From positions 1-18,485 of the forward strand of contig CAADWU010000116.1 of the NCBI GenBank assembly GCA_900752845.1: DNA of 18,485 nt, in the 5' to 3' direction. A program made the translations under genes and the position numbers. Source of the DNA: Candidatus Gastranaerophilales bacterium. GTDB taxonomy: Bacteria; Cyanobacteriota; Vampirovibrionia; Gastranaerophilales; Gastranaerophilaceae. Below, piece after piece: positions 6,857 to 13,589 of this stretch. Under the pieces are notes generated by a model. It did no database searches. It worked only from the letters and a program-made list of their open reading frames with translations, and had not been told where the DNA came from. The number at the start of each line of letters is the position of its first letter. Within the stretch, counting starts at the first letter, position 1.

Positions 6857-7474
6857 ATGTCTGAATATTTGAGCAAAGAAGAGATTAAGCAATGGAGAAG
6901 CTCATTAGAAAAGATTACATTAGAGGAATACGCTGCCAGATTAGGGAAAAAAATTGAAGAAACCAAACCGACAAACGATTTAATTGATATTGTATTGAAA
7001 GGCAAACCGGTGGTTTCTAATACTGAAGAATATAAACAAACACGTACTGAAAGATTAAGCTCAATTGCCGAACGTGCTTATGAAAGAGAAAGAGAAATCG
7101 CTCCAAGCCCGTTTACAATTAATAAAATACTTACAGACGAAACTCCTGTTAAAGTTGAAAAAACTGAAAAGAAAACTGCTCCTGCTAAAAAAGCTGCACC
7201 AAAATCAATTAAAAAAGAAAAAGAAACAGTTAGTGCAGAAACTTTAAGAGATGAAGTAAGAATTGTTTTCAAAAAAGCTCTTACTGATAGAGAACAAAAA
7301 GTTTTTGATCACTTTGTCGAACATAAGAACAAAATCGTTTATGCTAAAGATTTAGCATCACTTTTAGATTTGCCAAGAGATTATGTTTATAAATACATTA
7401 AAAATTTAAGAGCAAAAATTGAAGGTGAAAATCTTAAAAATGCTGATAAAGGCGGTTTTATTTTAAACATATAG
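6857..7474 (+). CDS. Uncharacterised protein with C-terminal OmpR-type winged helix
   Basis: 205 residues; ATG at 6857 with AAGGAG eight bases upstream. There are three parts. Residues 1-90 are charged, probably helical and of no recognised family. Residues 98-125 are a Lys/Ala/Pro/Glu-rich linker (KKTAPAKKAAPK) resembling histone-like tails. Residues 141-205 match the OmpR/PhoB DNA-binding pattern: LTDREQKVFDHFVEHKNKIV, then a recognition-helix region DLPRDYVYKYIKNLRAKI and the wing ending KGGFIL. There is no receiver domain, so it is not a response regulator. It probably binds DNA as a transcription factor or nucleoid-associated protein. An extended -10-like TGATAAATT lies at 6805-6813 without a clear -35. 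It is monocistronic, followed 23 bases later by a strong terminator. Confidence 0.7.
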   Translation: MSEYLSKEEIKQWRSSLEKITLEEYAARLGKKIEETKPTNDLIDIVLKGKPVVSNTEEYKQTRTERLSSIAERAYEREREIAPSPFTINKILTDETPVKVEKTEKKTAPAKKAAPKSIKKEKETVSAETLRDEVRIVFKKALTDREQKVFDHFVEHKNKIVYAKDLASLLDLPRDYVYKYIKNLRAKIEGENLKNADKGGFILNI

Positions 7475-7497
7475 TCATAATCATATTCACTATGAAT

Positions 7498-7536
7498 AAA
7501 AAATCACTCACTTAAACAATTAGTGAGTGATTTTTT
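7498..7536 (+). terminator. Rho-independent terminator after the winged-helix gene
   Basis: Perfect 15-base inverted repeat, AAAAAATCACTCACT (7498-7512) with its complement at 7522-7536, a 9-base loop and a T6 run. The A-run at the other end means it could also work on the minus strand. Confidence 0.92.
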
Positions 7537-7548
7537 ATGATTAATATG

Positions 7549-7697
7549 TCAGTTAACATCAATTCCAAGATTAAGTAATTTGAAATTACTTCCTTCAGGA
7601 GTATATGAAACTCTTATTAAAGCTCCGCTAGCCAGCACGAAGGATTTTGCAGCACGATTATAAGAACTGACCACAGAACATTGATAAATCTTTTCAT
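7549..7697 (-). pseudogene. Probable frameshifted remnant of a small secreted or membrane protein gene
   Basis: On the minus strand AAAGGAG sits six bases before an ATG at 7697. The ATG frame gives a 26-residue hydrophobic peptide beginning MKRFINVLWSVLIIVL and stopping at 7617. A second frame, open from 7752 to TGA at 7549, has protein-like composition and local codon use: AAKSFVLASGALIRVSYTPE, then FKLLNLGIDVN. It has a TAG just upstream at 7755-7753 and no start codon. A single frameshift would join the well-initiated start to the longer tail, so a degraded gene of about 50 codons is the simplest reading. A genuine 26-residue membrane peptide is the alternative. This accounts for much of the otherwise gene-free stretch 7475-7777. 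Confidence 0.4.
7573..7591. repeat. Perfect 19-base palindrome
   Basis: AAGTAATTTGAAATTACTT: 9-base arms around a single central base, in the spacer between convergent genes and inside the probable broken gene. Such symmetry suits a dimeric DNA-binding protein, but there is no promoter beside it and chance in AT-rich DNA is possible. Confidence 0.35.
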
Positions 7698-7726
7698 AAA
7701 TCGCTCCTTTCTTATATTGACCTATG

Positions 7727-7750
7727 TGGAAAGCAGCTTCGCTGCCTCCA
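7727..7750 (-). other. Stem-loop downstream of the radical SAM gene
   Basis: In minus-strand RNA, GGCAGC-GAA-GCUGC extends to about ten pairs with one bulged base, starting about 28 bases after the stop at 7778. It is the most GC-rich element of the spacer. No U-run follows, so it may protect the 3' end or be a weak or Rho-assisted terminator rather than a classic one. Confidence 0.4.
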
Positions 7751-7777
7751 TTCTATAATTTTAAATATTTCTAATGG

Positions 7778-9181
7778 TTATTTTCTCAATAATACGTTTA
7801 TTCCCGCTTTAAAATAATTCTTAACTTCTTCAATAGAACGTATTCTTGATAACATTTTTAAAATATACATAGGACGTAAATAAAAACGCCTTATTGCAGA
7901 TTTGTGAAGTTCAAAAACCCTGTCACGACTTAAGTGATGAGTATTTAAAGAAGGATAATAATATGCACTTTCAAAAGATGTATCTTTATCAAACAAGTTA
8001 TGCTCTTTAGCGTACTCATAAAATCTTGAGCCGGGTAATGGTGTTGCGGTATAGAAACTTATAAAATCACTGTCAAGTTCAATTGCAAACTTTATGGTTT
8101 CTTCTGCTGTTTCTTCTGTTTCCCATGGAAGGCCTATTACAAAATAGTTGTATATTCTAATCTTTGCTTTTTTGAAAACTTTTACTGTTCTTCTGACATC
8201 ATCAAGTGTAATTTTTTTACCCATTTGTTCCAGCATATACTGAGAACCGCTTTCAACTCCGATACTGACCAAACGACAACCTGATTTATACATTAATTCC
8301 GCCATTTCCATATCAGCTGTGTCGGCTCTTGTATTAGCTGACCATGTAATATTTAAACCGCTGTCAATAATTGCATTACACAAATCAAAAGTCCATTTTC
8401 TGTCAACATTAAAAATATCAGACCAGAATAAGAAATTTCTTATATTATATTTTTCCACACATTCTTTTATTTCTGCAACAATATTTTCCGGACTTCGTTT
8501 TCTAACCTGAGCACCTGAAACAGGAGTTGCAAGGCAGAAAAAACAGTGGAACGGACATCCACGTGAAACTTTTACGGTAGCCTGAACTTTATTATTATCA
8601 GGTCTTCTGTAAATATTGTTGTCTACAAGGTGTCTGGCTGGAAAAGGCAAAGAATCCAAATCTGTAATAAAAGGTCTTTTACCTGTAAATTTTACTTCTG
8701 AATTTTCAAGGTAATAAATCCCCAAAATTTCTTCTTTATTTTTTCCTTCAAGAATTTCTTTTAACGTATCTTCGGCTTCACCTAAAATTCCGAAATCTAA
8801 CTCATTGTGTTCGCTTATTATTTTTTCGGCAAGAGTTAAAAACGCTGCTCCTTTTGCTATCGTAATTATTTCAGGACAAATATTTTTTGCAAGTTTTACA
8901 GCATCAAGGTCGTGTTCAAGGGTAGGTGTAGCAATATTAACTAAAAGATAATCCGGTTTAAATTCTTTCAAATCTTTTTCGAAATTGCCGCCCTGACTAT
9001 AATCTTCAATCTTTGCCTCAAGCCCCTCTTTTTCAGCAACCGCAGCAAGATACATTAAATCTGTCGGAGGCAGCGGAGGAATTACCAACAATTCTTTTGT
9101 CGGCTGCTGGCATCTGTCTTCTCTGTTCATTACAGGAGAAGGCGGATAAATTAACAATATACGTTTTTTATTTTCTGACAT
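7778..9181 (-). CDS. B12-binding-domain radical SAM enzyme, BchE-like
   Basis: 467 residues. Residues 1-150 have the Rossmann-like layout of B12-binding radical SAM enzymes (RILLIYPP, then PPLPPTDLMYLAAVAEKEG, then FGILGEAEDTL), although the B12-coordinating DxHxxG motif is not seen. The radical SAM core follows, with the [4Fe-4S] cysteines at 209, 213 and 216 in RGCPFHCFFC, a GVESGS motif, and FVIGLPWETEET. The overall architecture is that of the BchE/magnesium-protoporphyrin-cyclase-like class, which includes methylases and lipid- or hopanoid-modifying enzymes. No specific subfamily can be assigned from sequence alone. Its ATG follows the sugar transporter's stop by one base with AAAGG inside the transporter's end, so the two are translationally coupled. 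It has no signal peptide or clear membrane helix. Confidence 0.82.
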   Translation of the reverse strand: MSENKKRILLIYPPSPVMNREDRCQQPTKELLVIPPLPPTDLMYLAAVAEKEGLEAKIEDYSQGGNFEKDLKEFKPDYLLVNIATPTLEHDLDAVKLAKNICPEIITIAKGAAFLTLAEKIISEHNELDFGILGEAEDTLKEILEGKNKEEILGIYYLENSEVKFTGKRPFITDLDSLPFPARHLVDNNIYRRPDNNKVQATVKVSRGCPFHCFFCLATPVSGAQVRKRSPENIVAEIKECVEKYNIRNFLFWSDIFNVDRKWTFDLCNAIIDSGLNITWSANTRADTADMEMAELMYKSGCRLVSIGVESGSQYMLEQMGKKITLDDVRRTVKVFKKAKIRIYNYFVIGLPWETEETAEETIKFAIELDSDFISFYTATPLPGSRFYEYAKEHNLFDKDTSFESAYYYPSLNTHHLSRDRVFELHKSAIRRFYLRPMYILKMLSRIRSIEEVKNYFKAGINVLLRK

Positions 9182-9182
9182 T

Positions 9183-10568
9183 TTATACCTTTTCTTTAAC
9201 GGTATTTGTTATAAGAGCTGCAATTGCAAGACAAACAGCACCTACAACAAATGCATATTCCCAGTGATAATTTATATAATCAGAACCCATTGCAAATGAG
9301 CATTTAGAAATAAACCACGCTACAAGTGTACATACAAATACCTGAGGACCTGCAATAAATATATTAAATATTCCCATTACTGAACCTTCTGTTCCTTTTT
9401 TAATAAATTGTGAAAGCATTGCAAACGGTAATGCACAAATACTTGCCCAACCGATGCCTGCCAAGCCCATTAGAGCTGCTACAGCTTTCGGTTCTTTTGC
9501 AAAAAACATTCCAAGATACGCAAGTATCATTGTTATTAATGATATTATATGCACTTTTTTGTTGGAATATTTCGCAGAGAGTATACCAATTGGAATTGCA
9601 ACAAGGAAACATACAAGATTAAATACGGCAAAACATACTGATGAAAAATTTGTACCGCTCAAAGTAGCTTTTGAATAAAGCTCTTTTGTAGATTCAGCAA
9701 CAGTAGTTAAATCAGGTACACAATAGATTGTATGGACAGCGTATTGAGTAAAAAATATCATCATACACATTGTTCCAATCCATGTAAAAAACTGCATTGT
9801 ACAAATTTTAGAAACTTCAGGAGATAAAGCAAAGAAATTTTTCAAAGCATCGATAAAGTTATCCTCTTTCTTTTCTGCAATAGCAGCTTCTTTTTTCATT
9901 TCTTTTTTTACATTATGTTCTTTAATGGTAATACAAGTCCAAATCATACCGAGAGTGAAAGCAATAGCTGCCATAATAAATTGTGCAGGAATAGACATCT
10001 GGTATCCGAATGCCCATTTTAAAAACGGAGCAGTACCTGCTGCAACAACAGAACCTAAACCTATAGCAAGGCTGATATATGAATTTGCAAGTGAATACTG
10101 TTCTTCAGGAACAACATCAGGAACTAAAGCTCTGTATGGACCTTGAGCCACATTAACACATGCATCAATAATCCAAATCATTATTGCAGCAATGAACAAT
10201 GCTGTTAACGGAGGGAGATTTAATCCCGTAACATTATGCAAGAAGTCAGCAACAGTTGCAGAATTAGGGAATATCCATAATGCAAGAGAAGCTAATATTG
10301 CACCGCCTAAAAGGTATGGTCTTCTTCTTCCTAAAGGAGAAACTGTTTTATCGCTTAGTGCACCTACAATCGGCTGAACTACCATGCCGGTAAAAGGTCC
10401 TGCAAGCCAAATTAAACCGTAAATAAACGGTGAAGCTCCCAAACTTTCGGTTACGGGACCTGATAAGATAATTCTCATCTGCCAGGCAAATTGTAAGCCG
10501 AAAAAACCGAGTGCAAAGTTTAAAAATTGTGCAGTCGTAAACTTCTTTAAAACATTGTTTTCTTCCAT
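9183..10568 (-). CDS. MFS sugar:cation symporter, sucrose/maltose (SUT/SLC45) type
   Basis: 461 residues and about 12 membrane helices with a charged cytoplasmic loop at 216-238. The N-terminal half carries the sucrose-transporter phrases GLQFAWQMRIILSG, LIWLAGPFTGMVVQPIVGALSD (53-73), then GRRRP (80-84) and NVAQGPYRALVPDVVP (139-154), typical of the GPH/SUT symporters that import sucrose, maltose or related glycosides with H+ or Na+. The exact sugar is unknown. The start ATG has GGGGAG about eight bases upstream. It is the first gene of a two-gene operon with the radical SAM enzyme. No glycoside hydrolase or sugar kinase lies nearby to suggest the sugar. Confidence 0.86.
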   Translation of the reverse strand: MEENNVLKKFTTAQFLNFALGFFGLQFAWQMRIILSGPVTESLGASPFIYGLIWLAGPFTGMVVQPIVGALSDKTVSPLGRRRPYLLGGAILASLALWIFPNSATVADFLHNVTGLNLPPLTALFIAAIMIWIIDACVNVAQGPYRALVPDVVPEEQYSLANSYISLAIGLGSVVAAGTAPFLKWAFGYQMSIPAQFIMAAIAFTLGMIWTCITIKEHNVKKEMKKEAAIAEKKEDNFIDALKNFFALSPEVSKICTMQFFTWIGTMCMMIFFTQYAVHTIYCVPDLTTVAESTKELYSKATLSGTNFSSVCFAVFNLVCFLVAIPIGILSAKYSNKKVHIISLITMILAYLGMFFAKEPKAVAALMGLAGIGWASICALPFAMLSQFIKKGTEGSVMGIFNIFIAGPQVFVCTLVAWFISKCSFAMGSDYINYHWEYAFVVGAVCLAIAALITNTVKEKV

Positions 10569-10603
10569 TAAAATATCTCCCCAAATAATCTCTCGTATAT
10601 ATT

Positions 10604-10632
10604 AAAATACACACAACATACAGTATAGTCAA
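10604..10632 (-). promoter_or_regulatory. Promoter of the sugar transporter/radical SAM operon
   Basis: Minus-strand TTGACT (10632-10627), a 17-base spacer and TATTTT (10609-10604). The predicted start near 10597 leaves a leader of about 28 bases that contains the SD. It sits immediately after the pyrG terminator, so the operon is insulated from pyrG. Confidence 0.62.
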
Positions 10633-10643
10633 GCAATTTAAGC

Positions 10644-10674
10644 AAAAAAGCTCCTGAAATCAGGAGCTTTTTTT
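10644..10674 (-). terminator. Rho-independent terminator after pyrG
   Basis: Stem AAAAAAGCTCCTG with its complement, a four-base AAAT loop (plus-strand sense), and T-runs on both strands. It lies between the pyrG stop at 10681 and the next promoter. The sequence could work in either direction, but only pyrG reads into it. Confidence 0.9.
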
Positions 10675-10680
10675 GTATTA

Positions 10681-12282
10681 CTATTTTTTATTAACAGCTG
10701 CATCAATCAGACCTTTAAATAACGGATGAGGTCTTTCAGGTCTTGATTTAAATTCAGGGTGGAACTGACAGGCAACAAACCAATCAAGTTGCGGCAATTC
10801 CACAACTTCAGCAAGCATTCCGTCAGGAGACATACCGGAGAACACAAGTCCTGCATCTGCAATTTGTTTTAAATATTCATTGTTAACTTCATAGCGGTGT
10901 CTGTGTCGTTCTGAAATTTTTTCTTTTCCGTAAGCTTTCGCAGCTTTAGAACCTTTTTTCAAAACACAATCATAAGCACCCAGCCTCATAGTTCCGCCGT
11001 ATGCATGAACATTTTTTTGTTCAAGCATCAAGTCGATAACAGGATACTGTGCATTTTCGTCAAACTCGGCAGAATTAGCATTTTTAAGTCCGACAACATT
11101 TCTTGCATATTCAATAACAGCACATTGCATGCCAAGACAAAGTCCCAAAAACGGTAAATTATTTTCTCTGGCATATTTAATTACATTAAGCTTGCCTTCA
11201 ATACCTCTTATGCCGAAACCGCCCGGAACAACAACAGCTTGAACGTCTTTCATTAACTCTTTACATTTAGTATCGTCTAAACATTCTTCCGAATTTATCC
11301 ACTTAATATCAATTGCTGCATCATTTGCATATCCTGCGTGTTTCAACGATTCAACAACAGAGATATAAGCATCCGAAAGTTTTGTATATTTTCCTGCAAT
11401 CGCAACTTTAATTGTCTTTTTAGGATTTTTAATTCTTTCAACAAGAGTTTCCCAACCTTTTAAATCCGCTTTTTTATCTTCTACTCTAAGCATATCAAGA
11501 ACAACATGTGCCATATTTTGAGTTTCCAAAGCTAAAGGAACTTCATAAATACTTTTCATATCACGACATTCAATGACAGCTTCCTTTGGAACAGAGCAGA
11601 ACAAAGCAAGTTTTTCTTTTTCAGTTTTAGGAATAGGTTTTGTAGTACGGCAAACCAGAATTTCAGGCTGAATACCATAGCTTCTTAAAACGTTAACACT
11701 GTGTTGTGACGGTTTTGTTTTCAATTCTCCCGATGTAGGAAGATATGGAAGAAGCGTACAATGAATTGAAATAGCATTTCCTATTCCTGCTTCTGCTTTA
11801 AACTGTCTGATAGCTTCTACAAACGGCAAACTTTCAATGTCACCGACCGTACCGCCGATTTCTATTAATTGAAAATCAGGTTTAAATTGTTTTGTTGCCC
11901 CGTTAATTCTTGATTTAATTTCATTGGTAATATGCGGAATAACCTGAACAGTACCGCCAAGATAATCTCCACGTCTCTCTTTTTTAATTACATGCTGATA
12001 AACGCTTCCTGATGTAACATTATTCAGTTTACCCAGAGATGTATCCGTAAATCTTTCATAGTGACCTAAGTCCAAATCAGTTTCAGCACCGTCATCGGTT
12101 ACAAAAACTTCACCATGCTGAAACGGGCTCATAGTACCGGGGTCTACGTTAATATAAGGATCAAATTTCTGGTTAATAACAGAAAATCCTCTTGCTCTTA
12201 ACAATCTACCCAAAGATGCAGCAATAATTCCTTTTCCCAATGAACTAACAACACCGCCTGTAATAAATATATACTTTGTCAT
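10681..12282 (-). CDS. pyrG: CTP synthase
   Basis: Makes CTP from UTP, ATP and glutamine. 533 residues, slightly shorter than the E. coli enzyme (545). The N-terminal synthetase domain starts KYIFITGGVVSSLGKGI (P-loop near 10-18), followed by the UTP/CTP-binding region DPYINVDPGTMSPFQHGEVF and EIGGTVGDIES. From about residue 290 comes the class I glutamine amidotransferase domain, with the nucleophile Cys382 in LGLCLGMQ and the catalytic His508-Glu510 in FHPE; HRHRYEVN is also present. All active-site residues are retained. The ATG has GGGG about seven bases upstream. It lies downstream of gatC, with a hairpin between them, and ends at a strong terminator. Confidence 0.97.
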   Translation of the reverse strand: MTKYIFITGGVVSSLGKGIIAASLGRLLRARGFSVINQKFDPYINVDPGTMSPFQHGEVFVTDDGAETDLDLGHYERFTDTSLGKLNNVTSGSVYQHVIKKERRGDYLGGTVQVIPHITNEIKSRINGATKQFKPDFQLIEIGGTVGDIESLPFVEAIRQFKAEAGIGNAISIHCTLLPYLPTSGELKTKPSQHSVNVLRSYGIQPEILVCRTTKPIPKTEKEKLALFCSVPKEAVIECRDMKSIYEVPLALETQNMAHVVLDMLRVEDKKADLKGWETLVERIKNPKKTIKVAIAGKYTKLSDAYISVVESLKHAGYANDAAIDIKWINSEECLDDTKCKELMKDVQAVVVPGGFGIRGIEGKLNVIKYARENNLPFLGLCLGMQCAVIEYARNVVGLKNANSAEFDENAQYPVIDLMLEQKNVHAYGGTMRLGAYDCVLKKGSKAAKAYGKEKISERHRHRYEVNNEYLKQIADAGLVFSGMSPDGMLAEVVELPQLDWFVACQFHPEFKSRPERPHPLFKGLIDAAVNKK

Positions 12283-12323
12283 TTTTCTACCCCATATATC
12301 ACATATTCACAACATTAATAAGA

Positions 12324-12357
12324 AATCCTGAATTACAAAATCAATGCATTCAGGATT
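12324..12357 (-). terminator. Possible weak terminator between gatC and pyrG
   Basis: Ten-base perfect inverted repeat, AATCCTGAAT (12324-12333) with ATTCAGGATT (12348-12357), and a 14-base loop just after the gatC stop. On the minus strand it is followed by TCTTATT, a poor T-run, so read-through to pyrG is likely. A TTGATT/TATTAA pair, 18 bases apart, overlaps the hairpin and could be a pyrG promoter. Confidence 0.5.
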
Positions 12358-12371
12358 AGTCTTATAAAAAA

Positions 12372-12653
12372 TTAATTAATTTTCGGAACTTTAAAAAATC
12401 CGTTTTCTTCTTCAGGCGCATTAGCCATTAAATCTTCTTTGCTGATTTCCTGAACAACTTTGTCTTCTCTCATAACATTATAAAAATCAATAACCTGTGT
12501 CATAGGTTTAATGTCAGAAGTGTCAACTTCGTTCATCTGGTCAACATATTTCAAAACATCACCAAGCTGTTTTGTATACAATTCTTTTTCATCTTCTGTT
12601 AATTCAAGTCTTGCAAGCTTTGCAACGTGCTCTACATCTTTTATTGTAATCAT
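12372..12653 (-). CDS. gatC: Aspartyl/glutamyl-tRNA amidotransferase subunit C
   Basis: 93 residues, the normal size. The sequence follows the GatC family throughout: DVEHVAKLARLELTEDEKE, then the LGDVLKYVDQMNEVDTSDI segment, the Met-Thr-containing belt and EENGFFKVPKI at the end. GatC holds GatA and GatB together in the complex that converts mischarged Glu-tRNAGln or Asp-tRNAAsn to the correct aminoacyl-tRNA, so this organism probably lacks one or both direct synthetases. GatA and GatB are not in the window. SD GGAG precedes the ATG by about seven bases. It is divergent from the sigma factor gene. Confidence 0.95.
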   Translation of the reverse strand: MITIKDVEHVAKLARLELTEDEKELYTKQLGDVLKYVDQMNEVDTSDIKPMTQVIDFYNVMREDKVVQEISKEDLMANAPEEENGFFKVPKIN

Positions 12654-12680
12654 TTTTCTACTCCATAAAAATATAAAACA

Positions 12681-12689
12681 ATTGTAGCA
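12681..12689 (-). promoter_or_regulatory. Extended -10 promoter of gatC
   Basis: Minus-strand TGCTACAAT (12689-12681), an extended -10 with only a weak -35 (TTATTC) 17 bases upstream. The predicted start near 12674 gives a leader of about 20 bases. Confidence 0.6.
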
Positions 12690-12751
12690 TAAAAAACTTT
12701 CATGAATAAATATATTACATAAATTTAATCATTTTAAAAATAAAAAAGTTA

Positions 12752-12760
12752 TGATATAAT
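12752..12760 (+). promoter_or_regulatory. Extended -10 promoter of the sigma factor/prepilin peptidase operon
   Basis: TGATATAAT (12752-12760) holds a perfect TATAAT with TGN in front; the -35 position is only TTTTAA. The predicted start near 12767 leaves about 17 bases before the TTG at 12784 but only about five before the TTG at 12772, which helps decide the start codon. Confidence 0.68.
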
Positions 12761-12783
12761 GTTATCAGATATTGGAGATTATT

Positions 12784-13572
12784 TTGTTAGAGAGCAGAGA
12801 AAAACCGGCAGAAGAACTCGACCTTCAAATTCTTGCGTACAAAGATTGCAAGGATAAGAAGAAAAAACGTATGCTTCATTTAAGCATCGTTGAAAGTGCT
12901 ATGCATCTTGTAAAAAAAATCGCAGGAAGCATTGCGGGACAATCAGGCATTTCAAATGAAGACCTTGTACAGGTAGGTTCAATAGGTCTTATTAAGGCTA
13001 TAGAATTTTTTGACCCTAACAAAAATGCTAGATTTAAAACTTACGCATCTTATTTTATAAGAGGCGAAATAAAACATTATTTAAGAGATAAAGCATCTAT
13101 TATTAAAGCTCCAAGAGAGTTGCAGGAACTTGTTTTCAAAATAAGTACAGCTGTTAAACAGTTAAAAGAAAAAGGAAATGAAGACCCGACAGATGAACAA
13201 ATAGCTGAAATCGTCGGTGTTTCCACATCCAAAATTCATGAAGTTATGGAAATAGAGCTTTGCAAAACAACTCTATCGCTTGATCAGACTTCAACATCAG
13301 CTGACGATGACGATTTAACACTTATTGACAAAATTCCGGCAGGCGATTATCAGGAGTTTTTAAGTTCTTATGAAAACAAAATAATGCTTGCAGCGGCGAT
13401 AAAAAAATTACCGCCTGACTTACAGCAGATTATAGAATTAAGCTATTATCAGGATTTAAATCAGCGTGAAATTGCCGAGAAGATAAACATTTCTCAAATG
13501 CAGGTTTCAAGAAGACTGAAAAAAGCATTGAGTAAAATGTATGAAATAATTAAATATCAAGACGATAAATAA
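12784..13572 (+). CDS. Alternative sigma factor, group 3 (SigF/SigB-like)
   Basis: 262 residues from TTG 12784. The longer frame starts at TTG 12772, but GGAG at 12774-12777 is placed as the SD for 12784, six bases away. Using residue numbers from 12784: region 2 lies at about 40-105, with DLVQVGSIGLIKAIEFFDP and FKTYASYFIRGEIKHYLRDK for core binding and -10 recognition; region 3 is at about 110-185; and region 4 at about 205-255, with a helix-turn-helix (QREIAEKINISQMQVSRRL) for the -35. The lack of region 1.1 and the spacing place it with the SigB/SigF/FliA group, not the housekeeping sigma. An acidic run (DDDD) separates regions 3 and 4. The next gene, 17 bases on, is prepilin peptidase, suggesting a link with pili; in cyanobacteria such as Synechocystis, SigF controls pilin genes. 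No anti-sigma gene is adjacent. Confidence 0.88.
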   Translation: MLESREKPAEELDLQILAYKDCKDKKKKRMLHLSIVESAMHLVKKIAGSIAGQSGISNEDLVQVGSIGLIKAIEFFDPNKNARFKTYASYFIRGEIKHYLRDKASIIKAPRELQELVFKISTAVKQLKEKGNEDPTDEQIAEIVGVSTSKIHEVMEIELCKTTLSLDQTSTSADDDDLTLIDKIPAGDYQEFLSSYENKIMLAAAIKKLPPDLQQIIELSYYQDLNQREIAEKINISQMQVSRRLKKALSKMYEIIKYQDDK

Positions 13573-13589
13573 ATCAGGAGAAAGAGATA

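Noticed and set aside
7065..7247. Overlapping lysine/leucine-rich reading frame within the winged-helix gene
   Set aside because: It is a frame shadow of the A-rich linker codons with no SD of its own.
12772..12783. Sigma factor starting at TTG 12772
   Set aside because: It would leave an RNA leader of about five bases and would put the GGAG SD inside the coding region; TTG 12784 has that SD at the right distance.
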